Shown: positions 36,886 to 46,800 of the stretch, in pieces
Layout: each line of letters starts with the position of its first letter
Position numbering within the stretch: position 1 is the stretch's first letter
NCBI GenBank assembly: GCA_026390595.1
Contig: JAPLFQ010000003.1
Span: 1-64,000 of the forward strand
Origin: Ignavibacteriales bacterium
GTDB taxonomy: Bacteria; Bacteroidota; Ignavibacteria; UBA10030
Length of the DNA stretch: 64,000 bases
Reading direction: 5' to 3'
The notes under the pieces: generated by a model
Told to the model about the DNA's origin: nothing
What the model saw: the letters and a program-made list of their open reading frames with translations, nothing else
Databases searched by the model: none
Position numbers and translations under genes: made by a program

Positions 36886-39135
36886 CTATTTGTACTCTAC
36901 GGGGACTGCATTTTTGCCCCACTCTTTATCTGGTTTTTCAGCCAGAACCAGTTCGAGTTTTCCTCCGGAAATGATTTGCTGATGCGTGATAAACGGGGAG
37001 TCAATCTCCTTATCGTTCAAAAATACCTTGTGAATGTATTTCTTCCGTTTACTTGCTCCCTTCGCGACAATTTCGAACTTCTTTCCTGTTGCCAGGTTGA
37101 TGGTGATCTTTTCAAAAACAGGACTGGTTATTGCATATACTGGCAATCCTGGTGTAACAGGATACAACCCCATCGAAGAGAACACCACAAATGCACACAT
37201 TCCCCCGCCATCTTCATCACCAGGGATTCCAAAAATGTTATCTTTGAACCATACATCAAGCAGGAACCTCGTCAACTTTTGGGTTTTCCAAGGGGCGCCA
37301 AAATAATTGTACAAGTATGGGATATGGAATGAAGGCTCATTGCCCATGGAAAACTGTCCAACCATACCTGTCGAATTTGACCCGTTCACATAGAACTGGT
37401 TCTTTCGCATTCCCAATGGTTCTCTAAAAAATTGGTCGAGACGCTCTTCCGCAGCTTTTTTATCACCCAATAGTTCCACCAAACCATCAATATCATGTGG
37501 AACATCCCATGCATACGTCCATCCATTGTTCTCATCGTAATAGTCGCGGTAACCGGGTCCTCCATCAGATTTTGGATTAATCAGAATCCAGTTCCCGTCT
37601 TCATCTTTGGGCATGAAGAGCTGCAATTCCGGATACCACAAATTTCTGTAATTCTTCGACTTTCCGAAAAACAAGTTGTAATCATCCTCTTTGCCTAGTT
37701 CTTTTGCAAGTTGGGATAGCGCCCAGGAATCGTAACTCATCCCAAGTGTGACTGCCACAGCTTGACGTTTTTCAAAGCTATCGACCAGAGATTCCGTCTC
37801 TTTTTCTCCCGGGCGGAGGGCGGGATAAAATCCGTGTGTTTGATAGAAGTCGTCAATGCGGCATTTTGCAATTCCCTGTCTCCATGGAATTCCAGTTGCC
37901 ATCGTTAAATTCTTTCTGATGCCTTCATACGCTTTTTCTGCGTCAAAGCCCACAATGCCTTTGCGATACGCATCTATAAAAATCGCTGCCGAGTGGTAGC
38001 TGTTCATACACATGTGGTTTCCATGTACCTGGGGAAACGTCGGCATCCAACCGCTTTGCTCATACATAGGTGTATATGAGTTGAGCATATCGCTTTCTCT
38101 TCCAGGATCAAGGATGGTTCGTAACGGATGATGCGCGCGATATGAATCCCAGATCCAATCATCTACATAAAAAGAACGGTCGCTCTTGTGAACCTTCCCA
38201 TCGTACCCGCTATAGTATTGCCCATATTCATTGATGTCTATCATTCTCTCATAGGTTTTGTACAATGACGTGTAAAACGTTCTCTTTTGCGCATCTGTGC
38301 CCCCTTCAACCTCAATCTGGTTGATCACTTGTTTCCATTCAGTTTTTCCCCTGGCAACAAAATCTTCAAAGCTCTGTTTATCGGCTTCTTTCAAGAAGTT
38401 TTCTTTGGCCTGTTCAAAGCTTATGTATGAAATCCCGTACTTGATGAACATTGTCGAACGAGCATCTTCGGGGAAGCTCACTGAAAATTTGCCATTACCT
38501 GCATTTATACTTGTTCCGGCTATCGGTGTATCGTCAGTCCCGATGATTTCACCATAGCAATACGCTTTCATCCTGCGTGTCACTGGGACTATGTCTTTGG
38601 TTTTATACTCAATCGTTTCTTCGATTGTAAATGAAGAAGGGCCAACTGCCACGGATTGCATGGCTTCTGTTCCAGTTATCAGAATATTCTTTTTGACACC
38701 CGAAGGAAATTGGATCTTGTACACGGCGCATTTCTTACCCGGAGTAAAACTTATTGTTATGTCATCATCGATAAGGTAGGTAGAATACAACCATGGATGC
38801 ATCTCTTCAAGGTCATGATCTATGCTCATTCTTTTCTTCCACGCCACAGGAGTAATTTCTCCGACGGATACTTTCATCTGTAAAATACCGGGAGACCGGT
38901 GAGTAACAACCTGTAAAGGAAATCCGCTCACTTGATCGTCGATATAATCACTCTTCACAGGAAACATTCTCAGCATCTGATTGGGCAAACTAAATGTAGG
39001 ATATGTCGGAACAAGCAATTGTGAAACATTTCCAATTCTTGGGTCAATGTACTTAGTACCATCATCCTGCGTCCACAGGCTGGACGAGAGCAATCCGAAA
39101 AGAGCGGCAACTATGAGTGTCCGTTTCAAATACAT
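36886..39135 (-). CDS. GH92 alpha-mannosidase, GNV-LLxPT subgroup
   Basis: A 749-aa exported GH92 enzyme (ATG 39135 with GAGG 6 nt upstream; signal peptide TLIVAALFGLLSSSLW). It shows LPNQMLRMFPVK near residue 60, DSYRAHHPLRTI, the general-acid Glu in ENNGWTYAW around residue 535, MGNEP, and the intact G-D-E-D-G-GGM motif. The His-Glu pair linked to alpha-1,2 specificity is absent. It is the closest relative in the window of the enzyme at 5725-7926, but by eye its DNA is clearly more A/T-rich. It probably arrived separately and is not a local duplicate. It is the first intact gene after the 39194-39678 scar. Confidence 0.9.
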   Translation of the reverse strand: MYLKRTLIVAALFGLLSSSLWTQDDGTKYIDPRIGNVSQLLVPTYPTFSLPNQMLRMFPVKSDYIDDQVSGFPLQVVTHRSPGILQMKVSVGEITPVAWKKRMSIDHDLEEMHPWLYSTYLIDDDITISFTPGKKCAVYKIQFPSGVKKNILITGTEAMQSVAVGPSSFTIEETIEYKTKDIVPVTRRMKAYCYGEIIGTDDTPIAGTSINAGNGKFSVSFPEDARSTMFIKYGISYISFEQAKENFLKEADKQSFEDFVARGKTEWKQVINQIEVEGGTDAQKRTFYTSLYKTYERMIDINEYGQYYSGYDGKVHKSDRSFYVDDWIWDSYRAHHPLRTILDPGRESDMLNSYTPMYEQSGWMPTFPQVHGNHMCMNSYHSAAIFIDAYRKGIVGFDAEKAYEGIRKNLTMATGIPWRQGIAKCRIDDFYQTHGFYPALRPGEKETESLVDSFEKRQAVAVTLGMSYDSWALSQLAKELGKEDDYNLFFGKSKNYRNLWYPELQLFMPKDEDGNWILINPKSDGGPGYRDYYDENNGWTYAWDVPHDIDGLVELLGDKKAAEERLDQFFREPLGMRKNQFYVNGSNSTGMVGQFSMGNEPSFHIPYLYNYFGAPWKTQKLTRFLLDVWFKDNIFGIPGDEDGGGMCAFVVFSSMGLYPVTPGLPVYAITSPVFEKITINLATGKKFEIVAKGASKRKKYIHKVFLNDKEIDSPFITHQQIISGGKLELVLAEKPDKEWGKNAVPVEYK

Positions 39136-39193
39136 TCTAACCTCGAAAATCGTCACAGAACAAATGTACCAAAGACGACATGCCTGGCATTTC

Positions 39194-39530
39194 TTACCGC
39201 ATCAAAACGATACTTGCGATTGAGACATCATCGGATGGGAGCGTTATCGGAACAACGCGGGGCATAAGCGGCGGGGGCGGCTCAACGCTGGCGCCAATCA
39301 ATCGCGCATCATCCAGAAACAACGTTCCCGCAGCTTTCTGTCCGCTCCCGTCACTCAGACGAATTGCAGTCCAGGAGTACGCAATAGCGGTTGCCGTGCC
39401 GTCGATATCGAATGTCTGACAGTTGCCGGTCAGCGCGAAGTCCCTATTTCCCTCGCTCAGGACAGACCGGTTTTCGTCGAAGAAACCAAACGTGCTGTGC
39501 AGTTTCACCGTGCCCGGCGACGAAGCCTGC
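39194..39530 (-). pseudogene. Fragment of a double-beta-helix gene (paralogue of 25814-30343)
   Basis: The sequence at about 39205-39527 matches the N-terminal part of the 1509-aa gene (about 29690-30010) at high DNA identity. It encodes the end of the CBM-like domain, the SDGSGQKAAGTLFLDDARLIGA block and the proline-rich linker. Nothing of the signal peptide or beta-helix follows, so it is a truncated relic lacking both ends. It shows that a second copy of this gene existed or was partly copied here. Confidence 0.8.
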
Positions 39531-39539
39531 GTCTCGTTG

Positions 39540-39676
39540 TGTAGAAACGCTGCAACGTTCCCTCAAGCGTGTTGAGGAGATGTTGCCTCGGTTTGCCGAG
39601 TCGTTTGACCAGGCTAGTCGCTCCGAGCACGCCCGGAAGCGCAGATTGCTTCCGGGCGGCGTCGGGAACGACAAGT
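39540..39676 (+). pseudogene. Probable transposase N-terminal remnant (IS5-type)
   Basis: A plus-strand frame reads TLQRSLKRVEEMLPRFAESF, then a segment ending HARKRRLLPGG. This resembles the N-terminal helix region ahead of the PGGGRK stretch in some IS5-superfamily transposases. Only about 45 codons are present, directly abutting the beta-helix gene fragment. This suggests that an insertion element was involved in the rearrangement. The match is from memory of family patterns and is weak. Confidence 0.4.
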
Positions 39677-39678
39677 GC

Positions 39679-42600
39679 TTACTTCATCAACATGAGTTTC
39701 TGGACCTTCATGTTGTCATCCTGCGTAAGGCGGCAGAAATACACGCCTGATGACATTTGAGATGCATTCCACCGTACACTATGAACGCCTGCTCTTTGTA
39801 CCGTGTTGACGAGCGTGGCGACTTCCTGACCGAGAACATTGAACACTTTCAATGTCGCCGGGCCCTCTTTTGGCAAAGAGTACCTGATCGTGGTAGCCGG
39901 ATTGAAGGGATTCGGATAGTTCTGCTGCAGAGTGAACACATACGGCAGCGAGGACTCGCTCTCGACTGCGGTAAGCGTTTTCAGCAGTGCATCGACAGAT
40001 CCAATCATAACGCGTCGGATAAACACTGCCTGACCGCCCTGCCTATTGACGCGGAAATCAGAGCTGCCGTTTCCGGCGCCATTCATCTTTGCATCCGGAA
40101 GATAGAACGATTGCAGTTTCCACTGATTTGTTCCCGCGATGAAAGCGCTGGCACTTGGATCGGCATAGCTTTCTGCAAAGCTGACGTACTGCAGACCGAT
40201 CGATGTCGAGGCAGTTGTGTCATAGTATTCCAACGTGACGAGCAATTCTGAGTGGTTTCCATTGTAGATAACAGTGTCAGCCACATTGAAATACATGTAA
40301 CCCATTGTTCCACTTATCTTCTGACATTTATACCCGCCGACAAAAGCAGAATCGCGAAGGCCATCGGCCGGATATACACTGACGATGTTGTAATTTGACT
40401 GATCGCCAAGGTCTATCCAAATATCCATAATTGCCACGCGCACCTGATTAAGAATCAGATTGTTTTGTTCGCTGTGAATTCTGAAGTCGGCGCTGCCATT
40501 TTGCTTGCCGGCGAACGCGGCGTCGTTGATCTTAACGATCGCCGTTTTCCACGTCTTCGTGTTCCCGATGGTTATCCACGGCGTGTCTTTGTAATCCCTG
40601 GCCACTCCGGCAAGGGAAGCGTCTGATGAATTGTATTGTATTCTGAATCGACTGCCGGCAGTTGCGGCAGAGTCGAAATACTCTACCGAAACAAGAAGAC
40701 GGCTATGAGGCTTGGCGGCCGACAGAACGGCATCGTTCACGTTGAAGTAGGCATATCCCTTGTCCACTTGAACGCACTTCACCCCCTGAACATCTAGCTG
40801 TTTTACCGAGCCGTCAGCGGCTGTTTTTTCGACCTGACTCATGAAGCTCTCATAGTTGGTAGGGCCAAGATCTACCATTACACCTTTGTCAGTGAGAGGA
40901 ATAGGCACAAACCCCAATTGGCCCCAGAACTCATCGTCGTCGTTGTGGCCACCATACATGAGCCGCCCGCTGGATGGCCCAACGTTGTCAGCATCATTCA
41001 GGACATAGGCAAACAGAGGACTGAAGTTGTCCGGATGATTGACACTATCTGGCTTCCAGGGAATTCCTTCGGTCAGGAGTGAAAGCGGAATTGACGCTTC
41101 CAGAATGTACCCGTCCGATGTGGCTACCACTGATTTCTTGACGGTCGTCGGCAAAGCTTCACCCGTTTGACTTGTGCTATGCTTCCAGAGACCAAGGTCA
41201 GAATTTGAAGCCGGCAAGAAGATGAAATGCTCACCTTTCTGGAAGGTATTATCATCCCGTATCGCCGCCGGCTTGTTGTTCACAACCGTGTGCGAGACAT
41301 CGAAGTAGAAACCAAAGCCGTCCTTTTGATCCCAGCTTGACCCCGTGACATCCAGAACGTTGTCTTTTACTTCTACTGCGAAATACAGATTATTATCATC
41401 CCAACCGATTCTCACCATGCCGGTCAGGTCTTTGGGATCCCACGCTTCAGGAACACCCGGATTGACCACACCGCCTGCCTCTCCCGGCTCGACCACAGGC
41501 ACGTTGCTGTTATTCAGAATCCAGGTGCGATAGAACTCATCAGTTCTGAAGTTGTTTGCATCATACCTCATCTGCATTGTGTCGCGACGCGACAACAGCC
41601 AATTCCAGTCGGACACATTTCCGTCGATCGCTGGACTGTCCAGGAATTTGTACGCGCTCTGGTTTGGTACTCTTACCGTACTGGGCAAAGGCCTCTTTGG
41701 AATCTTTGTAATCGTAAGCCTATTGATATAGAGCCCCTGCGCAGAAAAATGAACGCGCATGTCGCCGCTAGCAGCTCCCAGATTATTGAAAAATGCGTCG
41801 TTTATTTCAAACGTATAGGTGCGCAAGCATCCCCAGTTCTTTTGGAAAACACTCTCAGTACTCTTGTTCGCGCCCGCCGTCCCGGCATCATACTGCACGC
41901 GCACATACTTGCTTGGATCCGGGCCATCGAGGTACTCGATAGTTATGAACACGTTGCTCCACGGAGCAGAGGAGCCGTTGAGATACGCGTTGTCCAAGTC
42001 CAGATAGGCATACCCTGAGCCTCCAGAAGCTCTGTTGGACGTCATGAGCTTCATTCCCAGCGTGTCGACATAGCGCATCAGACCATCGGTGCCGGCCAAA
42101 TTGATACGCTTAATGCCATCTGCGTCGTCTGTTCTTACACCTGCGGCGTCGGTGATTTTTCCAAAGTCTATGTACTTTTCAAAGGGTATGACTTTGACTG
42201 CGTTGATGATCATGGTGCCGGCGCAGGTCAGTTTGATATCTGCTGAATTCGCCAGGTTGTTGCCAAAATAGGCGTCATTGACAAAGAAGCTGAATGCCAG
42301 CCACTTTCGTGTCCCTGCGGTCGTGATCACATCCGGATGCGTCACCGGTCCGGCCTGCCCGCTATATTGAAGTCCGATTGTGACTGCGAGCGTATCGTAG
42401 TATTCGACATTGATCAAAGAGTACGAACCAGCTTTAAGATTCTTGAAAAAATCATCTGCGACATCGAAATACATCGCGTTGCCAGGTGCAGCATTCTTTG
42501 CGCAATACTCCCCAGCAACCTTGATGTTATCTTGTATAAGACCAGCGCCACTGTTGCCGACGAGTTTCATGTAGCGGCCCTGTGTCGTCTTTCCAAGGTC

Positions 42601-42687
42601 GATCGAGACTCCCTGGGCCATGAGCACGGTGCTCATCAGCATCAACAGCAATGCGAGGGAGCAAATGAGTTTGAAAAGTGTTTTCAT
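39679..42687 (-). CDS. T9SS-secreted repeat protein with CBM9-like domain, candidate surface glycan-binding protein
   Basis: A 1002-aa exported protein (signal peptide LICSLALLLMLMSTVLMAQ; strong AAGGAG 7 nt before the ATG). It contains four copies of a roughly 140-residue module starting near residues 28, 172, 603 and 755. Each opens with (I/V)D-(L/F)-G, has a Y-x-(Y/D)-(F/L)-(D/N)-V-x-D segment, then a (V/I)EY-x-D strand. Between copies 2 and 3 lies a CBM9/DOMON-like domain (about 350-595, SPAIDGNVSDW ... DNNLYFAVEVKDN). The C-terminus is a typical sorting domain (QNYPNPFNPATTIRY). No catalytic motif is visible. Its position in the TonB-receptor unit suggests capture of polysaccharide at the cell surface. 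The repeat is not one I can name. Confidence 0.75.
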   Translation of the reverse strand: MKTLFKLICSLALLLMLMSTVLMAQGVSIDLGKTTQGRYMKLVGNSGAGLIQDNIKVAGEYCAKNAAPGNAMYFDVADDFFKNLKAGSYSLINVEYYDTLAVTIGLQYSGQAGPVTHPDVITTAGTRKWLAFSFFVNDAYFGNNLANSADIKLTCAGTMIINAVKVIPFEKYIDFGKITDAAGVRTDDADGIKRINLAGTDGLMRYVDTLGMKLMTSNRASGGSGYAYLDLDNAYLNGSSAPWSNVFITIEYLDGPDPSKYVRVQYDAGTAGANKSTESVFQKNWGCLRTYTFEINDAFFNNLGAASGDMRVHFSAQGLYINRLTITKIPKRPLPSTVRVPNQSAYKFLDSPAIDGNVSDWNWLLSRRDTMQMRYDANNFRTDEFYRTWILNNSNVPVVEPGEAGGVVNPGVPEAWDPKDLTGMVRIGWDDNNLYFAVEVKDNVLDVTGSSWDQKDGFGFYFDVSHTVVNNKPAAIRDDNTFQKGEHFIFLPASNSDLGLWKHSTSQTGEALPTTVKKSVVATSDGYILEASIPLSLLTEGIPWKPDSVNHPDNFSPLFAYVLNDADNVGPSSGRLMYGGHNDDDEFWGQLGFVPIPLTDKGVMVDLGPTNYESFMSQVEKTAADGSVKQLDVQGVKCVQVDKGYAYFNVNDAVLSAAKPHSRLLVSVEYFDSAATAGSRFRIQYNSSDASLAGVARDYKDTPWITIGNTKTWKTAIVKINDAAFAGKQNGSADFRIHSEQNNLILNQVRVAIMDIWIDLGDQSNYNIVSVYPADGLRDSAFVGGYKCQKISGTMGYMYFNVADTVIYNGNHSELLVTLEYYDTTASTSIGLQYVSFAESYADPSASAFIAGTNQWKLQSFYLPDAKMNGAGNGSSDFRVNRQGGQAVFIRRVMIGSVDALLKTLTAVESESSLPYVFTLQQNYPNPFNPATTIRYSLPKEGPATLKVFNVLGQEVATLVNTVQRAGVHSVRWNASQMSSGVYFCRLTQDDNMKVQKLMLMK

Positions 42688-42822
42688 TACAAGTCTCCTT
42701 TGTTCATGATTGATGTCCGGACCGGGCCTCGGCCGGACGGTACTCTCACAAAATCCTTCCCTCTAAAACAGTCGCGTTCGTAGTCATAATCCTCCTTTCG
42801 AAGAACTACAGGTTTTCATGGC

Positions 42823-43830
42823 TTAGAAGACGATACTGACGGAGAATTGATGTACATTCCCGAGGTGGACAAGTGCGCTATAGGCGTAGTCGAAGCTCAT
42901 TCCGCTCTGCTTCAGGCCTACACCCATCGACAGACCTTCTTCGCTGTCTTGCATAAAAAGCGACTGATAGCCGCCCCGCAGCGTGAGCGTCTGACGAAAT
43001 TCATACTCCATACCCACATTGACACTCTCTTCATTATTGTTGGGATGAAGGTAGTCGGTTGCGACCGTGACTTTGTGATCCGGCGATGAGATGGCCTCAT
43101 ACCCCATGCCAAACCGGAACGTGAGCGGCAATGCCCATTCCTTCGTGCGGAGCTGGGCAAGGACGGTCCCGTTGTTGCCGGCCATCGTCGGGTCGATATC
43201 GGTCGGAACAACCGCGTCAACTCCCTGCATCTGAAGTTTGGAACCGAAATTCGTAATCGACATGCCTATCTTCGCCCCCCTCCACGGGAGCGAATAGAGA
43301 ATTCCGAAGTCCGCCGCGATGGCGTTTGCCTCCATATGCCATATGCGCCGTTGGATGTATTTGAATGATCCACCGAATGTAAACCGGTCCGTCAGGTTCT
43401 TGGCGTAACTGAGCCCGATCGCAATATCGGCGGCGTCAAATCTCCAGCCGAGTCCTTCCGGCTGATCGACGGTTCGCACGAGCATTTCCGGAGTGGAAAG
43501 CGAGGTCACCGACACACCGAACGATCCGACGCTCCCCGCCTTGATCACCAGGCCCGCATAGATGAAATCCATGTCGGCGATCCAATTCATGTAACTGAAG
43601 GAGACTTCGTTCGAAGGGAGTTGTTCCAACCCTGCCACGTTCCAGTACATGGCCGTGGCATCATTGGCGATCGCCGTATAGGCTTTGCCCATCCCGACTG
43701 CGCGCGAACCGACGCCGAACTCCAAAAATGGAGCGGCAGTCGTTCCACGCTTTGAGACAGGCTCTTGACTCGATGCTCTTCCAGCGGAGATAAGGATGAG
43801 CATGAGCGAGGCATACACAATTCGTTTCAT
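42823..43830 (-). CDS. PorV/PorQ-family outer-membrane beta-barrel protein
   Basis: A 335-aa protein with a signal peptide (LMLILISAGRASS). The family block FLEFGVGSRAVGMGKAYTA and NDATAMYWNVAGLEQL appear near the N-terminus. Alternating beta-strands run to a C-terminal aromatic residue (FSVSIVF). PorV and relatives are outer-membrane barrels associated with the type IX secretion system that hand cargo to the attachment machinery. Here the gene lies 35 bp after the 1078-aa protein gene, inside a TonB-receptor unit. A dedicated partner for the locus cargo or an uptake component is therefore possible. It is unlikely to be the housekeeping PorV, given the setting. Confidence 0.8.
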   Translation of the reverse strand: MKRIVYASLMLILISAGRASSQEPVSKRGTTAAPFLEFGVGSRAVGMGKAYTAIANDATAMYWNVAGLEQLPSNEVSFSYMNWIADMDFIYAGLVIKAGSVGSFGVSVTSLSTPEMLVRTVDQPEGLGWRFDAADIAIGLSYAKNLTDRFTFGGSFKYIQRRIWHMEANAIAADFGILYSLPWRGAKIGMSITNFGSKLQMQGVDAVVPTDIDPTMAGNNGTVLAQLRTKEWALPLTFRFGMGYEAISSPDHKVTVATDYLHPNNNEESVNVGMEYEFRQTLTLRGGYQSLFMQDSEEGLSMGVGLKQSGMSFDYAYSALVHLGNVHQFSVSIVF

Positions 43831-43864
43831 GGTCTTGCTCCAAGATTCTGCAACAACACTCGAT

Positions 43865-46800
43865 TCAGTTTATGATTGCGAACGTGCCGATTTTGTGACC
43901 AATATCTTTTGCTTCGATATAGTAGACGTAGACACCGAATGCTACTTCTAATCCTTCACTCGTTGTCAGGTCCCACGTTGCAGCTCCGTCGGCCATCCTG
44001 CCGAGGTGGTCGATCGTCTTTATGAGAACGCCGTTCTGGGTGTAAATCCTTATTGTGCATTCCGACGGAAGGTGAATAAACGAAATCTTCCGTTCTCCTC
44101 GTCCCGGCATCGATGAGCCGCGTTCCCATGAAGCTGTAAGAAGATATGGATTGGGAACCACTGCGACCTTGTCCAACTGAAAGGGTGGGGAATTGCGTAC
44201 GGTTTTGCTAGCCGTGGTTCGGAAATAGTACTTGTCACTCGTGCTAAACGGAATTGGCGAGACGAAATTGTACACGTCTCCTCCGCTAGGCAGGATGGTC
44301 TCAGGATAGACAACCTGATTTAACCTCCATGCCCATCGATACGTGCCATCACTTTTGCGCACGCCTATATAAAGAGGATCGTTCTTGTCCCAAAAACCTT
44401 TTCTGGATACCAGCGATTGGTAAAGATAAAACGGCACCATTTCCCCTGTAGCTACATCGATGACCCGAAAGCGAGTGTTGACGGTCGCACTGGTCGCGCT
44501 CATCGAGGCAAAACCTTTTCCGGAAATCGTGTCGGTGATTTCGATCCGGAACGATATTGGATAGGTGTAGGCAGAGGTATCGGTGTACGACACATCGACG
44601 AAAGCATTGGTCTTGGAGCTGGGCCCCCAACCAGATCGTTGCAGGATTGCCAGCAACGATGGCGTCGGATTTGTGAAGTTCAGCGCGATGCCTGCGAACA
44701 CCGTGCTCGTCCATGCAGTGTCGTACCGCTGCCACTGATACGTAGCCATCTTGCTGAGCGAATCGATGACCAGCCGTTTGAGCGGAATCGCGATGTCCTG
44801 CATGCCGGGAATCAGGGTTTTGGTTGTTGTATCCCTGAGAGAAAAGCTCGTGGCATACGGAATGCCGATCCCGGCCTCAACGCCGGGAGTCGTTCCGAAG
44901 GTGAGCTCATAGACATGGTTGTCGGGGAGCTGGTCCGGATCGACCACAGTTGCGCCAATCGTCCCCGTCGCTCCTCCGACCGGATGGGAGAAACTTGCCT
45001 TGTCGATCTTTCCCGCGACGTAGTCCGTTGCGGGCGCATTCGGCGTGACAACGACTGCATTTTGTGACAACCCCACCAACTCACCATACTCAACCGTGAT
45101 ATTGTAGGGGCTTTCATAGGGAGTCATCGGTATCAGGTTCCGGTCGTCCATCCCCTCATAATAGCCCTTGTCATAGGAGGTGATAACATAGTAGTAGGTA
45201 ACACCGTTGACCACATTGTTGTCTTCGAAGTAGTGGCGCAACCCGGTGTCCTCTCCCATGTTGAAATGAATGCCGGTGCTGTACTGATCGCCGAGCTCCG
45301 CGCCGAGAGCAATGGGATGGACCCCTTTGATCCCATCGTTCAGGTCGAACTGAGCTATTGGCTGCTTGTAGGTAATGCTTCCATACGCGTCCGTGATTTT
45401 TTCAGCTTCGGTCAACTGGGGATTCGTGCCCCGATAGATCCGATAACCTTCAAAGTCCTTGCCGTAGAGCGGATCGCGCGATCGTTCCGCAATGTCATCC
45501 CAGTAGAGAGTCACTTTCCTGTCCCCGGCGACGGCTTTCACGGTGGGAGGAATAGGTGGGCTGGCAAAGCGGTAATCATTGTCATAGATCCGTTGTGAAG
45601 TTTGGGCATTGCGCAGAATCTCGACAGGATCATTTCCGAAGAGCCAGCACACCGAGAACCGCTCAGTCTGCTTTTTTTTCAGATCGAATGGTCCCGAAGC
45701 AAATAGCCAGACGTTGTTTTCGTTTTGAGCCGGTGTCTGGAATTGACGCGAGGTGATATAATTCCAGACCGCCTCATCATTCGAAATCTGCAGTGTTCCG
45801 TAGACAGGAGCAATAAAGGATGTCAATCCGATTTGATCGGATTCGTCGTTGTCAGTCTTCCCGAAATTCGGCTCACCCTGGTCAGGCTTCCCGTTCGACT
45901 CGGTTCCATCTGCGTCGGGCGCAGAGTAGTAGGGATCGAGCGGTCCAATTCCATCGGACCCGACGTCATCGATTTCCTTTTGCCAGTCACCATCTTCGTC
46001 GCCGCTCCAGTGCCATTTGGGCTTATCATATTTACCCACTGGTCCAAAAATCCAGGTCCCTGCGTCGTTATCCCGGCTTTCATCAGTCAAGCCGTCGTTA
46101 TCATTGTCGATGCCATCTGCATTGATGCCCGGACTCTCGAGGTACTTCCAGCCAATGTAGCCCGGCAGTATGTTCCTGTACGAACTAAATTGTGATTCCC
46201 TGCCGTTATCATAATCCCAGGCAAAAACCATGTTCTCCTCTCTGTTGAATCCCGACATGTCGTCATGATCGCCCTCCCCTCCCGGATGAGTGTCTGCGAA
46301 CGCCCCAAAATAGATGGGCGTAGAGGTCCGGCGGTAATCATTGTCGGAAGCATTCGACACCTGGAAGTGTATGAAGATCTGGTCTTCAGCCAGCGGGTGC
46401 GCCCATTGGAAGAGGCGTGCCTCTACCTGAAGTCCCAGGCCCCGGCGGGTGCTATCGTTGGCGAACGGATAGTATGGGAATTCGGCATTGTAGGAATCGT
46501 CCATCACGTACACTGCCTCCTGATCTGCGGTGAATTGATCCTTGCCGAAGTATCCGTTCCATCGATTGTTCCAAGTAGCATCTTTTCCGGGCCATGTGGG
46601 CGGCCAAGTCGTCCGATCCGTGCTCGTCGCTATCAATGAAGTGGTATCCGTGCGTAATGTTTGTGGATTGACGTACCGTCGGCGCGGGTTGAAATATCCT
46701 GGTAGCGGATTCCACCAGTACTCTGTCCTTTGATCGGGGGAGATGTCCTTGTTGTTTCCGTACGATTCGCTGATGATGTGCAGGATATCCCCTTTCGCGC

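Noticed and set aside
42715-42738. GTCCGG / CCGGAC hairpin between the PorV-like gene and the repeat-protein gene as a terminator
   Set aside because: No U-tract follows on the minus strand and the stem is short, so transcription through it is more likely.
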